Source: Thermoleophilia bacterium
GTDB taxonomy: Bacteria > Actinomycetota > Thermoleophilia > Gaiellales > SKUG01
Assembly (NCBI GenBank): GCA_020438525.1
Contig: JAGQUL010000011.1
Location: 1-34,331 of the forward strand
Direction: 5' to 3'
Length of the DNA stretch: 34,331 bases
The notes under the pieces were generated by a model. The model was not told the origin of the DNA and made no database searches. It worked only from the letters and a program-made list of their open reading frames with translations. This document shows positions 21,065 to 28,910 of this stretch, one piece after another. Made by a program: the position numbers and the translations under genes. The stretch's first letter is position 1; the number at the start of each line of letters is the position of its first letter.

Positions 21065-22018
21065 ATGGAATCCGTCAGCAGCTTGATCGCGCCCGTGGCC
21101 ACTCGTCAGGCGCGTGCGTTCACCACGGCCCAGGCCGCCGCAGTCGGCATCGATCCGGACGCGCTGGAGCGTTGGGTGCGCGCCGGGCACGGGCGACGTG
21201 CGCAGCGCGGTATCTACGTCGCCGGTCCCGAACCTGATTCCATCGACACACGTCGCTGGATCGCGGTGCTCGCGGGTGGATCGGGTGCGATGCTCGGCGG
21301 ACTGGCCGCGCTGTCCGCATGGGGCATCGATCCACGATCGGAGTCTGCGGTCGAGATCGTGGTGTCACGACGGACCAGGGCGATGCACGGAGCGCGGGTG
21401 ATCCATAGCCGCACGCTCGATCCAGAAGATCGAAAGAACATTCGCGGAATGCCCGTGTCGACGGTCGAGCGAGCACTCGTCGATGTCGCGGGGCGCCGAA
21501 CCGCGGAGGAGCTGTGCAAGCTGATCAGCGAAGCGGCGTTCCGTAATCGCCTCAATCGAGCGCGCCTGAGACGCTGCATCGCGCGGAGCGGCAACCGGGC
21601 CGGACGGGTGCGGTTGGAACGGGCGTTGCGCCTCTACGAGCGAGGCGATCGTGGCGTCGACAGCCGAAAGGAACGACGCTTCCTGGCAAAGCTGCGTCGC
21701 GCCGGCGTTCGAGGCATCCGCACGAACGTGTGGTTGTACCTCGATGGTGAACGAATTCGTGTCGATTATCTGATCGAGGAGTGGTCGCTCGCGATCGAGT
21801 TCGACCCGTCCGGTCACGAACGACCCAATGTGCGGCGAGAGGATCGGCTCAAGACCGCGCTCTGCGCCGCGAACGACATCGCCGTCATACGCGTGGACGA
21901 AGACCGGCCGGACGAAGGCCTCGAGGCGGTGTTGCAGCACATCGCCACCAATCCTCCAGCGCCGATCGATCGCGCCCTGCTGACGCCACCGCGCTCGCGC
22001 AGCCCCATCGGTCGATAG
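21065..22018 (+). CDS. AbiEi-type antitoxin / DUF559-like protein (winged helix plus PD-(D/E)XK-like C-terminus)
   Basis: The 317-residue product has an AbiEi-like N-terminus: ATRQARAFTTAQAAAVGI, LERWVRAGHGRRAQRGIYV (the winged-helix region of type IV antitoxins), then GGSGAMLGGLAALSAWGI and RGMPVSTVERALVDVAGR. The C-terminal part, RIRVDYLIEEWSLAIEFDPSGHE followed by a helix and DIAVIRVDEDRP, has the D...E-x-D spacing of DUF559/Vsr-like PD-(D/E)XK folds, though the usual Lys position is unclear. No AbiEii toxin gene lies next to it. Many actinobacteria carry multiple solo copies. Its stop codon touches a palindromic repeat, and a multi-site inverted repeat cluster lies upstream. Confidence 0.75.
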   Translation: MESVSSLIAPVATRQARAFTTAQAAAVGIDPDALERWVRAGHGRRAQRGIYVAGPEPDSIDTRRWIAVLAGGSGAMLGGLAALSAWGIDPRSESAVEIVVSRRTRAMHGARVIHSRTLDPEDRKNIRGMPVSTVERALVDVAGRRTAEELCKLISEAAFRNRLNRARLRRCIARSGNRAGRVRLERALRLYERGDRGVDSRKERRFLAKLRRAGVRGIRTNVWLYLDGERIRVDYLIEEWSLAIEFDPSGHERPNVRREDRLKTALCAANDIAVIRVDEDRPDEGLEAVLQHIATNPPAPIDRALLTPPRSRSPIGR

Positions 22019-22066
22019 GACTTATGTACATAACCCGCGCCATGTGCGGATTCCGTACATACGTCC
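22018..22066. repeat. Palindromic repeat, copy 2
   Basis: GGACTTATGTAC and GTACATACGTCC are arms with one mismatch; the inner part (ACCCGC...GCGGAT) is also partly complementary. Bases 22023-22066 are identical to 22117-22160 (44 bases), 94 bases apart. It starts on the last base of the AbiEi-like gene's stop codon, so it could also act as its terminator. Confidence 0.9.
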
Positions 22067-22112
22067 GCGAATTCGGTCCTCGGTCTCGGTACTCGACACG
22101 CTCGATGGGCTA

Positions 22113-22160
22113 GACGTATGTACATAACCCGCGCCATGTGCGGATTCCGTACATACGTCC
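22113..22160. repeat. Palindromic repeat, copy 3
   Basis: GACGTATGTAC (22113-22123) and GTACATACGTC (22149-22159) are perfect 11-bp arms; the copy matches copy 2 over 44 bases. It lies about 50 bases upstream of the next gene. Confidence 0.9.
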
Positions 22161-22203
22161 ACGCGACGCGGCCGCGGCGCGGGTGGGCACCGCTGGCGCG
22201 GGG

Positions 22204-22209
22204 TATGGT
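22204..22209 (+). promoter_or_regulatory. Candidate -10 hexamer TATGGT
   Basis: TATGGT fits TANNNT and is seven bases before ATG 22217, the preferred start of the polytopic membrane protein, which would then be translated from a leaderless message. Confidence 0.3.
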
Positions 22210-22216
22210 GGCGGCG

Positions 22217-23602
22217 ATGGTGTTCGTGGCGCATGGAATCCAGGGGCGAGCCGACCTGCCGGTGCCGATACAGGCGTTCTACTGGGCCGCGGCGATCGTG
22301 CTCGTCGTGTCGTTCGTCGGACTGGCGATCGGCTGGCGTCGGCCGCTGCTCGCCGCGCTGCTCGAACGCACCGCGCGCCCGTGGAATCCCGGCCGGTTCG
22401 CGCGCACCGCGCTCGTCGTCGCCCGCGCCGTGTCCGTCGCCCTGCTGCTGCTGGTGATCGCCACCGCGCTCTTCGGCAGCACCGACCTGAACTCGAACTT
22501 CGCGCCGATCTGGGTCTTCGTGGTGTGGTGGATCGGGATCGCGCTCGTCGCCGCGACGGTCGGCGACTGGTGGCGCGCGGTGCACCCGATCGCTGCAATC
22601 GCGCGCCTCCTGCGCATCCCCGAGCACTCCACCGGGCGCCTCCCGGCAGCCGCCGGGGTGTGGCCGGCGTTCATCGGTCTGCTTGCGTTCACGTGGCTCG
22701 AGCTCGTGTATCCCACCGCGGCGAATGTGCGTCAGCTCGGCTGGCTCGTGCTCGCCTGGGCGATCGCTGCACTGCTCGCCACCTGGCGCTTCGGCATCCG
22801 CGACACCCTCGATCGCATCGAGCCGTTCGCCGCGTACACGCGAGTGCTCGGCCACATCGGCGTGCTTGGTGAGCGTCGCGCCGACGCCGACTCCGAGACC
22901 GATCCCTCGCTCGAGCGTCGCCCACCCGTGCTCGGCCTGCTGCGCCTTCGCGACGTGCCCGGCCTTGCCCCTTTCATCGGCCTGCTCATCGGCTCGGTCA
23001 GCTTCGACGGACTGAGCCGCACGATCTGGTGGAAGCAGCGCGTGGCATCCGCCACGGTCCGGCTCGTCGAGCGCGGAGTCGAGCCCATCCACGCCCAACG
23101 GATCCTCGGCACGCTCGGGCTCGTGATGATGGTCACGCTCGCGATCTCCGCATTCCTGCTCTTCGCCCGACTCGCCGCGATCGTGGGTCGACTGCCGCGC
23201 CGCACCCGATTCGGATCCGTCGCCGCCGCGTTCGCACCGAGCCTCGCTCCGATCGCGTTCGCCTACGTGATCGCCCACTACTTCTCGTTCTTCTGGTTCC
23301 AGTCGCAACAGGTCGTGCGGCTCGCCTCCGACCCGTTCGGTCGCGGCTGGAACCTGTTCGGCACCGACTCGTTCCAGGTCGACTACACGACCCTCTCCGC
23401 GAACGCGATCTGGATCGTGCAGGTCGTGGCGATCGTGGTCGGCCACGTGCTCGCGCTCGTGCTCGCGCACGACCGTGCGCTCGAGATCGAGGCCGACACG
23501 CCCGGCGCCCGCGGCGTTCGCTCGCAGTGGCCGATGCTCGCGCTGATGGTGCTCTACACGATCGGTGGCCTGTACTTCCTGAGCGAGGGACTCAACTCCT
23601 GA
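22217..23602 (+). CDS. Polytopic membrane protein of the type often annotated fenitrothion hydrolase
   Basis: The 461-residue product starts MVFVAHGIQGRADLPVPIQA, a conserved opening I associate with actinobacterial membrane proteins carried in databases as fenitrothion hydrolase; that name is from memory and gives no proof of function. About ten to eleven membrane segments follow (for example AAAIVLVVSFVGLAIGW, VVARAVSVALLLLVIATALF, IWVFVVWWIGIALVAATVG, AYVIAHYFSFFWF, IVVGHVLALVLAHDRAL). Conserved-looking polar residues within membranes are His in AHG, GDWWRAVHP and AHYFSFFWFQSQQ. ATG 22205 is an upstream alternative that overlaps the proposed -10. It probably transports or binds an unknown small molecule. 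Confidence 0.74.
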   Translation: MVFVAHGIQGRADLPVPIQAFYWAAAIVLVVSFVGLAIGWRRPLLAALLERTARPWNPGRFARTALVVARAVSVALLLLVIATALFGSTDLNSNFAPIWVFVVWWIGIALVAATVGDWWRAVHPIAAIARLLRIPEHSTGRLPAAAGVWPAFIGLLAFTWLELVYPTAANVRQLGWLVLAWAIAALLATWRFGIRDTLDRIEPFAAYTRVLGHIGVLGERRADADSETDPSLERRPPVLGLLRLRDVPGLAPFIGLLIGSVSFDGLSRTIWWKQRVASATVRLVERGVEPIHAQRILGTLGLVMMVTLAISAFLLFARLAAIVGRLPRRTRFGSVAAAFAPSLAPIAFAYVIAHYFSFFWFQSQQVVRLASDPFGRGWNLFGTDSFQVDYTTLSANAIWIVQVVAIVVGHVLALVLAHDRALEIEADTPGARGVRSQWPMLALMVLYTIGGLYFLSEGLNS

Positions 23603-23658
23603 CCCGCGGCGATCGGCGCGGCGAACCAGCCATCCCGGAATTCGTCGCTGCCTTCGGT

Positions 23659-23684
23659 GCGCAGGTTGCTGCGCAAACCTGCGC
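23659..23684. promoter_or_regulatory. Inverted repeat upstream of the ferritin-like gene
   Basis: GCGCAGGTT (23659-23667) and AACCTGCGC (23676-23684) are perfect 9-bp arms with an 8-base spacer, in the 220-base gap before the ferritin-like gene. It may be an operator for that gene, or a terminator for the membrane protein gene ending at 23602. Confidence 0.35.
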
Positions 23685-23822
23685 AAGGGTGCGTCGATGC
23701 GCGAGTGACGCGCGCGACCACGGGCATGGATCGCGTACCGCGGGTCCGCCGCAGCGGGTCCGCTGCAGTCGCGGATCGCGAGACCGCACACGTCACGCAA
23801 CGACACGGAGGTAGCACACGAC

Positions 23823-24326
23823 ATGGCCGCAACCGCACCCACGAGCGCAGGAGTTCTCGGCGACGACAAGGCAGCAACGCGCGCAGAGATCGTCGAGCTG
23901 CTCACGACCGCCTACTGGATGGAGCTCGAGACCGTCATGAGCTACATGGCCAACTCGATCAACCCCGATGGCCTCCGCGCCCAGGAAGTGATCGAGGCGC
24001 TCGAGCAGGACATCCAGGAGGAGCTCGGCCACGCTCGCCAGTTCGGCGAACGCATCAAGGAGCTCTACGGCATCGTTCCGGGTTCCACCGACTTCAGCGC
24101 CGAGCAGACGTACCTGCAGCCGCCCGCGCACCAGACCGACATCGTGCACGTGATCAAGGGCGTGATCCAGGCCGAGAGCGGCGCGATCGAGCACTACGAG
24201 AAGATCATCGAGGCCACCGACGGCATCGACTACGTCACCCAGGACATGGTGATCGCGATCCTGCGCGACGAACAGAAGCATCGCCGACTGTTCGAGGGCT
24301 TCCTGCGCGAGTTCGAGCAGGACTGA
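23823..24326 (+). CDS. Ferritin-like domain protein (bacterioferritin-type)
   Basis: The 167-residue product is a four-helix ferritin-like protein. Candidate di-iron ligands are arranged as usual: Glu34/Glu36 (MELETVMSYM), Glu67 and His70 (EELGHARQF), Glu118/Glu123 (AESGAIEHYEKII) and Glu150/His153 (DEQKHRRLFEGFL). It likely binds and oxidises iron, protecting from iron-driven damage; the cage-type assembly cannot be proved from sequence. No haem-binding Met is obvious. ATG 23823 has GGAGG about eleven bases upstream. It stands alone, with an inverted repeat in the preceding gap. Confidence 0.88.
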   Translation: MAATAPTSAGVLGDDKAATRAEIVELLTTAYWMELETVMSYMANSINPDGLRAQEVIEALEQDIQEELGHARQFGERIKELYGIVPGSTDFSAEQTYLQPPAHQTDIVHVIKGVIQAESGAIEHYEKIIEATDGIDYVTQDMVIAILRDEQKHRRLFEGFLREFEQD

Positions 24327-24334
24327 CCTTCGTG

Positions 24335-24350
24335 GCCGCTTTCGAGCGGC
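24335..24350 (+). terminator. Hairpin after the ferritin-like gene
   Basis: GCCGCT (24335-24340) and AGCGGC (24345-24350) form a stem closed by a TTCG tetraloop, nine bases after the stop. No T-run follows. Confidence 0.42.
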
Positions 24351-24619
24351 ACCGGAAACCACTCCTGAGCAGGGGAGTTACGCAGGGCGGCCACCACTTG
24401 GCCGCTTTCGTGAAACACGGGGTCCGTGCGAACCCGAAGTACTGGCGAACATAGCGTGTGGCACTCGCCACCGGAGCACCGTCCCCCCTCGCGTTGCCGG
24501 TGTCCCCGTCCCCCCCTCGGACTCCGGCGACCAGCTCCACCGGCGAACTCGTCCCCCCGAATCGCCACACGCATCGCCACCGCGCGCCTCCCGTCCCCCC
24601 TTGCGGCGCGCACCGGCAT

Positions 24620-24659
24620 ACGAAGTCAGGCCCCGGCTCCCCAGCCGGGGCCGCTTCGT
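24620..24659. terminator. Strong hairpin, probably terminator of the second NHL gene
   Basis: GGCCCCGGCT (24629-24638) and AGCCGGGGCC (24643-24652) form a perfect 10-bp stem with a CCCC loop; outer ACGAAG/CTTCGT can extend it. It lies 46 bases past the stop of the minus-strand NHL gene. Confidence 0.65.
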
Positions 24660-24705
24660 CTTCAAGCAGGCAGTCCGGCAGGGCGGGGCGACGACGACCT
24701 GGTCG

Positions 24706-26487
24706 TCAGCCGGTCACCGTGACGCGTCGGTACAGCGTCGCGCTCTCGCGGCCCGCGGCATCGCGCACCTGCACGTACACGCCGCGGTAGCCGATGCCCG
24801 CGCGGAGCGTGAAGCGCATCGTCGGCGCGTACGCCTGCCACGGACCCCAGGTGCCCCAGTCGTCGGCCATCCGTACCTGCGTCACGCCCACGTCGTCGGT
24901 CGCGGTGATCGCCACGTCGATTGCCGACGTGCGACTCGTCGCCGGCACGACCACGTTGCTCAGCACGGGCGCGGCGGCATCGACCGGCGCCGGTGCGGGA
25001 TCCGGTGCCGGATCGGGTGCCGGTGCCGGATCGGGAACGGGATCGGGTGCGGGCGCCGGTGCGGGCTCGTTGCCGGTCAGCATCGTCAGTCGGTACACGA
25101 TGTTGCTCTCGCGCCCGGCGGCGTCGCGGACCTGGACGTACACGCCGCGCAGCCCGATGCCGGCGGTGAGCGTGAAGCGAACCGTCGGGGTGAACGCCTG
25201 CCATGCCTTCCAGTTGCCGTCCTCGGTCGCCAGTCGGACCTGCGTGACCGCCACGTCGTCGTGCGCGGTGACCTTCACGTCGATGTCGCGCGTCGCGGTG
25301 GTGGCCGGCAGCAGCACCGCGTCGATCGCGGGCGCGCTCACGTCGGGAGCGGGCTGCGGATCCGGTGCGGGCACCGGATCAGGCGTCGGTACCGGACCAG
25401 GCGTCGGTACCGGATCGGGCACGGGCACGGGTGCCGGCGCGGGAGCACCATCGAGCGGGGGCCACGCCGGGAGCGCGCCGCCGTGCACGAGCCAGGTGCT
25501 CGTCTCGCCCGCGATCAGGTTGCCGCTCGCATCGGCAGCGATGTTGTGCAGCCGCTGCTGGTCGCCGTTGGGCAGGATCCCGGGCCCGGTCGTCCCGCGA
25601 TTGCCCACGTACGAGCCGAACAGGAAGATCCCGTCCGCCGTGAACTTCTGCACGTACGTGCACGTCGTGCTCGCGACCCACACGTTGCCCCAACCGTCGA
25701 CGGTCAGGTCGTACGGTGCGGCGAACTTCGTGGGCATGCACAGCCCGACGTGGTACGGATCCGTCGCCACGTCGTTGCCCCACTGCGTTGCGTACCGGTA
25801 CGACCCGTCGGCCTGCTGGTCGAAGCGCTGGACGCGGCCGTTGTGCACCTCGCTCGTGTACACGTGCTTGCCGTCGCGTGACACGCCGATGCCGCTCAGC
25901 GAGTAGAACGTGCCGGTGTTCCACGTGTTGGAGAAGTCACCCCACTTGGCGAGCAGCCTGCCGGTCGGCGAGAACTTGGTCACGACGTGCGGCGCGGGAT
26001 TCATCCACATGCCGTTGGCGACGTAGAGGTTCCCGTAGCCGTCGGTCGCGATCTGTCGGCCGTCAGCGCGGTAGGTGTCGCCCCAGTGCGTGAAGGTCGG
26101 CGCGACGTACGTGTTGTCCTGCGAGTACGTGCCGTCGAGGCCGCGCACGAACCTGCGCAGCGGGTACGTGCCGCCCCCGCTGACGTACACGTACGAGCCG
26201 TCGGGTGCGGGGGCCACGTCGTTCGCGCCCGGCATCCGCAGCGTGGTCGTGATCCGATTCTGGGGATCGAGCACGCGCAGGTAGTTCTCGAGCTTCTCGT
26301 CGTGGCAGATGAGGTAGGTGAAGCGCCGCTCGTCGGTCTGCCCGCTCACGCACTTCGTGCCGTAGTCGCGCAGCTGGAACTGCTCGGCCGCGGCAGCCGT
26401 CGACGGCAGGGTGCCGAATGCGGCAACCGTGACGAGGAGCATGGCGAGCAGGGGGAGTCGCCGGAGGAGCGCATGGGGGATACGCAT
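24706..26487 (-). CDS. Secreted NHL-repeat beta-propeller protein with two C-terminal Ig-like domains
   Basis: The 593-residue product has a clear signal peptide (MRIPHALLRRLPLLAMLLVT to AAAAEQ, 1-34) and an NHL-type propeller (about 40-340; units such as DGYGNLYVANGMW, DGWGNVWVASTTC, DASGNLIAGETST). A Pro/Asp/Ala linker leads to two homologous domains (about 385-475 and 500-593), each ending GVYVQVRDAAGRES, separated by a second Pro-rich linker. The domain occurs once in the NHL protein at 5458-7287, so the two are paralogues of different export type. ATG 26487 is 31 bases from the LPxTG gene's stop, suggesting one message. A strong hairpin follows its stop. Cys residues near the N-terminus may form disulphides. 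Confidence 0.88.
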   Translation of the reverse strand: MRIPHALLRRLPLLAMLLVTVAAFGTLPSTAAAAEQFQLRDYGTKCVSGQTDERRFTYLICHDEKLENYLRVLDPQNRITTTLRMPGANDVAPAPDGSYVYVSGGGTYPLRRFVRGLDGTYSQDNTYVAPTFTHWGDTYRADGRQIATDGYGNLYVANGMWMNPAPHVVTKFSPTGRLLAKWGDFSNTWNTGTFYSLSGIGVSRDGKHVYTSEVHNGRVQRFDQQADGSYRYATQWGNDVATDPYHVGLCMPTKFAAPYDLTVDGWGNVWVASTTCTYVQKFTADGIFLFGSYVGNRGTTGPGILPNGDQQRLHNIAADASGNLIAGETSTWLVHGGALPAWPPLDGAPAPAPVPVPDPVPTPGPVPTPDPVPAPDPQPAPDVSAPAIDAVLLPATTATRDIDVKVTAHDDVAVTQVRLATEDGNWKAWQAFTPTVRFTLTAGIGLRGVYVQVRDAAGRESNIVYRLTMLTGNEPAPAPAPDPVPDPAPAPDPAPDPAPAPVDAAAPVLSNVVVPATSRTSAIDVAITATDDVGVTQVRMADDWGTWGPWQAYAPTMRFTLRAGIGYRGVYVQVRDAAGRESATLYRRVTVTG

Positions 26488-26518
26488 GCATCGAGCGTCC
26501 CCCGAAAACGGCAGCGTG

Positions 26519-27346
26519 TCAAGCGTTCTGGCGTGGGCGCGGAGCGATCGCGTTCCAGTCGGCGCCGGTCCAGTCGAACTCGGCGAGCTCCTGACGCGGT
26601 CGCAGCGCGCCCGTCGGATCGACGTGCGACGCCGCGGCCCACTGGAAGCGAGGTCCTTCCAGGTGTCGCCGCAGGCGGCGCAGGTCGCCGCGTTGCGCGG
26701 CGCTGTACAGCAGCACCCCGACGGGTACGAACATGCCGGCGAGCGTGATCAGCAGCAGGTTCTGTGTGGCACCGGTGAACGGCAGCGTGCCACCCGGTGC
26801 GGCGGTTGCAGTCGGTGGCGCCACGGCTGCGCCGCCACCCGTGCCGCCGCCGTCCACCACCGGCGTGACCGGTGCCGGCGCCGCGACTGGCTGCGGCGTT
26901 GCATCGACCTCGATCGGCGCGACTGCGGGCTCGGCCGGCTCGGCCGGGTTCGCGGGCACGTCGCCGAACGCGGGCGTCACCTCGACCTCCTGGACCGCCG
27001 CGTTCGGGTCGAGCCCCGCTGCGGCATCGGCGGCGACGTCCGCAGGATTCGCAGCGGCCACGTCGACCTGCGGGAGCGCTCCGGCAGCACCCGGGGCTGC
27101 GGGCTGGGCGCCCGGCGCGGGCCGGTCAGCATCCGCTGCAGGTCCACCGCCACCGTCGACCACGACGGGCGGCATCGCTCCGGCGGCTTCGCCGCCTCCA
27201 GCCGTGGCTACGGCATCCGCGGCGACGGCACTCGACGTTCCCCAACACGCGGCCACGACAAGCATCGCGGCAACAGCGGTCAGGCCGGCTCCAGTTCGGC
27301 GCACCAGCATCCTGCTGACCTTCCCCCCACGACCATGCGCGGGCAT
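26519..27346 (-). CDS. LPxTG-type surface protein with an unusual C-terminal tail
   Basis: The 275-residue product (ATG 27346, GGAGG five bases upstream; ATG 27310 is an alternative) has a signal peptide ending SSAVAADA, a long Pro/Ala/Gly/Val-rich extended stalk with VVDGGG repeats, and the sortase motif LPFTG. The motif is followed by a membrane segment (LLLITLAGMFVPVGVLLY) and basic residues (RRLRRH). Unlike standard sortase substrates, the protein continues for about 60 residues after the membrane segment, ending EFDWTGADWNAIAPRPRQNA. No sortase gene is in the window. It lies between a one-pass membrane protein gene and the second NHL gene on one strand. Confidence 0.78.
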   Translation of the reverse strand: MPAHGRGGKVSRMLVRRTGAGLTAVAAMLVVAACWGTSSAVAADAVATAGGGEAAGAMPPVVVDGGGGPAADADRPAPGAQPAAPGAAGALPQVDVAAANPADVAADAAAGLDPNAAVQEVEVTPAFGDVPANPAEPAEPAVAPIEVDATPQPVAAPAPVTPVVDGGGTGGGAAVAPPTATAAPGGTLPFTGATQNLLLITLAGMFVPVGVLLYSAAQRGDLRRLRRHLEGPRFQWAAASHVDPTGALRPRQELAEFDWTGADWNAIAPRPRQNA

Positions 27347-27411
27347 AGCTCCCTCCACGACCAGTGCACCATCGATCCAGCGGTTCGACAACCAGTCGAA
27401 AGCGGCCACCG

Positions 27412-27969
27412 TCAGGCCCTGTGGAGCGCCTCCAGCCGGGCGAGCAGCGGCGCGACGGCCTCGAAGCGAGCCGGCAGGTCGTCGACTCCGTCGAACCGCA
27501 TCCGCAGCAGGTGCGGGGGCCTCGGATCCGAGTCGATCGCCGCGCCGCACGTCACCGAGTCCACGCGCAGCTCGCGCAGCTGCGTCACGACCGCCGCCAG
27601 GGCGGCAGCGTCGATCCCGTCGGCCGGCTCCAGCTCGTCGGCCGCGCCGTCGGTGTGCCAGACGTTCGCCGGGATCTCGTGCTCGAGCAGCAGCACGCCC
27701 GCCTGCATCGCTCCATCGAGCGGCGCGGCGACGAGCTGCACGCGTCGCCCGTCGAGGTAGGTGTCGATCCACGGCGATCCGCGCCGAGGATCGAGCCGGC
27801 CGCCGAGCAGCTCGACCACGCGGTCACCATGCAGTCGCCGGAAGCGAAGCTGTGCGAGGCGACCGGTGCTGGTACGGGCGATCGCCGAGCGCAGCAGCGT
27901 CGACACCGCGATCAGCGCCGCGCACACCACGACCAGCCAGCCGAGGAACTCCAGGTTCACGTCCTGCAT
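27412..27969 (-). CDS. Single-pass membrane hypothetical protein
   Basis: The 185-residue product begins MQDVNLEFLGWLVVVCAALI and carries one N-terminal membrane helix, then a soluble domain with alternating strands and helices (RRVQLVAAPLDGAMQAGVLL, ELRVDSVTCGAAIDSD, LPARFEAVAPLLARLEALH). No motif is recognised. It is the first gene of a same-strand group with the LPxTG and NHL genes, with a gap of 65 bases to the former, so a shared envelope role is plausible. It is divergent from the metallopeptidase gene. Confidence 0.7.
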   Translation of the reverse strand: MQDVNLEFLGWLVVVCAALIAVSTLLRSAIARTSTGRLAQLRFRRLHGDRVVELLGGRLDPRRGSPWIDTYLDGRRVQLVAAPLDGAMQAGVLLLEHEIPANVWHTDGAADELEPADGIDAAALAAVVTQLRELRVDSVTCGAAIDSDPRPPHLLRMRFDGVDDLPARFEAVAPLLARLEALHRA

Positions 27970-28066
27970 CGAACGCGATCCTACGTACCGCAGGACCTGC
28001 CGGCAGCCCGTCTCGCGCGTGCACGGGGGCTTGACGTGGATCGGCCCATCCCGGAGCCTTCGTGCG

Positions 28067-28882
28067 ATGCGACGACTCCTCATGCTCCTCCTGGTCCTGT
28101 CCGTGCTCGCGCTCGGCGTGCTGATCGGCGTGCTGCTCGGCGGCGACGACGAACCAGGTTCCGCGACGAACGCGTCGGCGGCAGCTGCCACCGCGACGGA
28201 CTCCGGCTCGCTCGAGCTCACCGTCGACCAGGCCGCGGTCGATGCGAAGCCCGGGGTCGCGGCGGTGCTCGACCAGGTCGACCTGGAGTCGGCCGTCGCC
28301 GAGCTCGACGACCTGCTGCGCCTGCCGCGCGACGTGACGCTCGCCGTGCGCGACGACCCCGACGAGGCGTACTACGACCCCGACTCGCACACGATCGTGC
28401 TGTCGCCGTCGCTCGTCGCACAGACCGCGAAGACGATGGACGACATCTACGACGACGCGCAGGACGCGCTCGTCGCTGCGGCCTCGAGCGTGCGGTTCAC
28501 GGTGCTCCACGAGCTCGGTCACGCGCTCGTCGACGTGCTCGAGCTGCCGACCACCGGACTCGAGGAGACTGCGGTCGACGAGTTCGCCGTGGTCACCCTG
28601 ATCGACTACCTCGATGATCCGATCGCCGTGCTCGAGGCGAGCGACGAGTTCGACGCCATCGCCGCGGTCCCCGAGGAGGCCGACTACTACGACGAGCACG
28701 CGCTCGACCAGCAGCGCTTCTTCCACATGCGCTGCCTCGTCTACGGAACCGATCCCGAGAAGTACGCCGACGAGATCGACGGGCTCGAGCTCGACGCAGG
28801 GCGAGCCGACCTGTGCGTCGACGAGTCGAAGCACACCCGCCGCGCGTGGAAGGCCCTGCTGGCGCCGTACGTCGACGCGTGA
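28067..28882 (+). CDS. DUF4344-type putative metallopeptidase, membrane-anchored
   Basis: The 271-residue product has an N-terminal signal anchor (MRRLLMLLLVLSVLALGVLI), a short Ala/Thr/Ser linker, and an extracytoplasmic zinc-protease-like domain. The motif is HELGHAL (His148, Glu149, His152), with Glu172 in LEETAVDEFA as the likely third ligand; this HExGHAL...EExxADxFA pattern is that of DUF4344. Two Cys near the C-terminus (MRCLVYG, DLCVDESKH) could form a disulphide. ATG 28067 has GGAG ten bases upstream. Substrate is unknown. The PstS-like gene follows 28 bases later on the same strand. Confidence 0.78.
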   Translation: MRRLLMLLLVLSVLALGVLIGVLLGGDDEPGSATNASAAAATATDSGSLELTVDQAAVDAKPGVAAVLDQVDLESAVAELDDLLRLPRDVTLAVRDDPDEAYYDPDSHTIVLSPSLVAQTAKTMDDIYDDAQDALVAAASSVRFTVLHELGHALVDVLELPTTGLEETAVDEFAVVTLIDYLDDPIAVLEASDEFDAIAAVPEEADYYDEHALDQQRFFHMRCLVYGTDPEKYADEIDGLELDAGRADLCVDESKHTRRAWKALLAPYVDA

Positions 28883-28910
28883 ATCTCGCGGTACCGGGTA
28901 ACCACGTCCG

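Larger units (their letters stand above)
24327..24705. other. Gene-free stretch between convergent genes, with C-tracts
   Basis: This 379-base gap between the ferritin-like gene and the second NHL gene holds a short hairpin right after the ferritin stop, a strong hairpin near its right end, and between them four C-tracts (24483-24488, 24510-24516, 24553-24558 and 24595-24600), so the minus strand has four runs of six or seven G and could form a G-quadruplex. Open frames here are compositional or overlap real genes. No tRNA or other RNA gene was recognised. Confidence 0.6.

Noticed and set aside
22024..22160. Short peptides MYITRAMCGFRTYV encoded by the palindromic repeats as small genes
   Set aside because: The reading is a by-product of the repeat sequence; frames differ in their continuation and have no ribosome sites.
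22022..23905. Very long minus-strand frame opposite the polytopic membrane protein
   Set aside because: Arg/Glu/Asp/His-rich shadow of a high-GC gene, without domains; the plus-strand frame has clear membrane helices and a conserved start.
24235..24665. Several short minus-strand frames between the ferritin-like and NHL genes
   Set aside because: They overlap the ferritin gene or terminators, depend on G-tracts, and show no domain or credible start.
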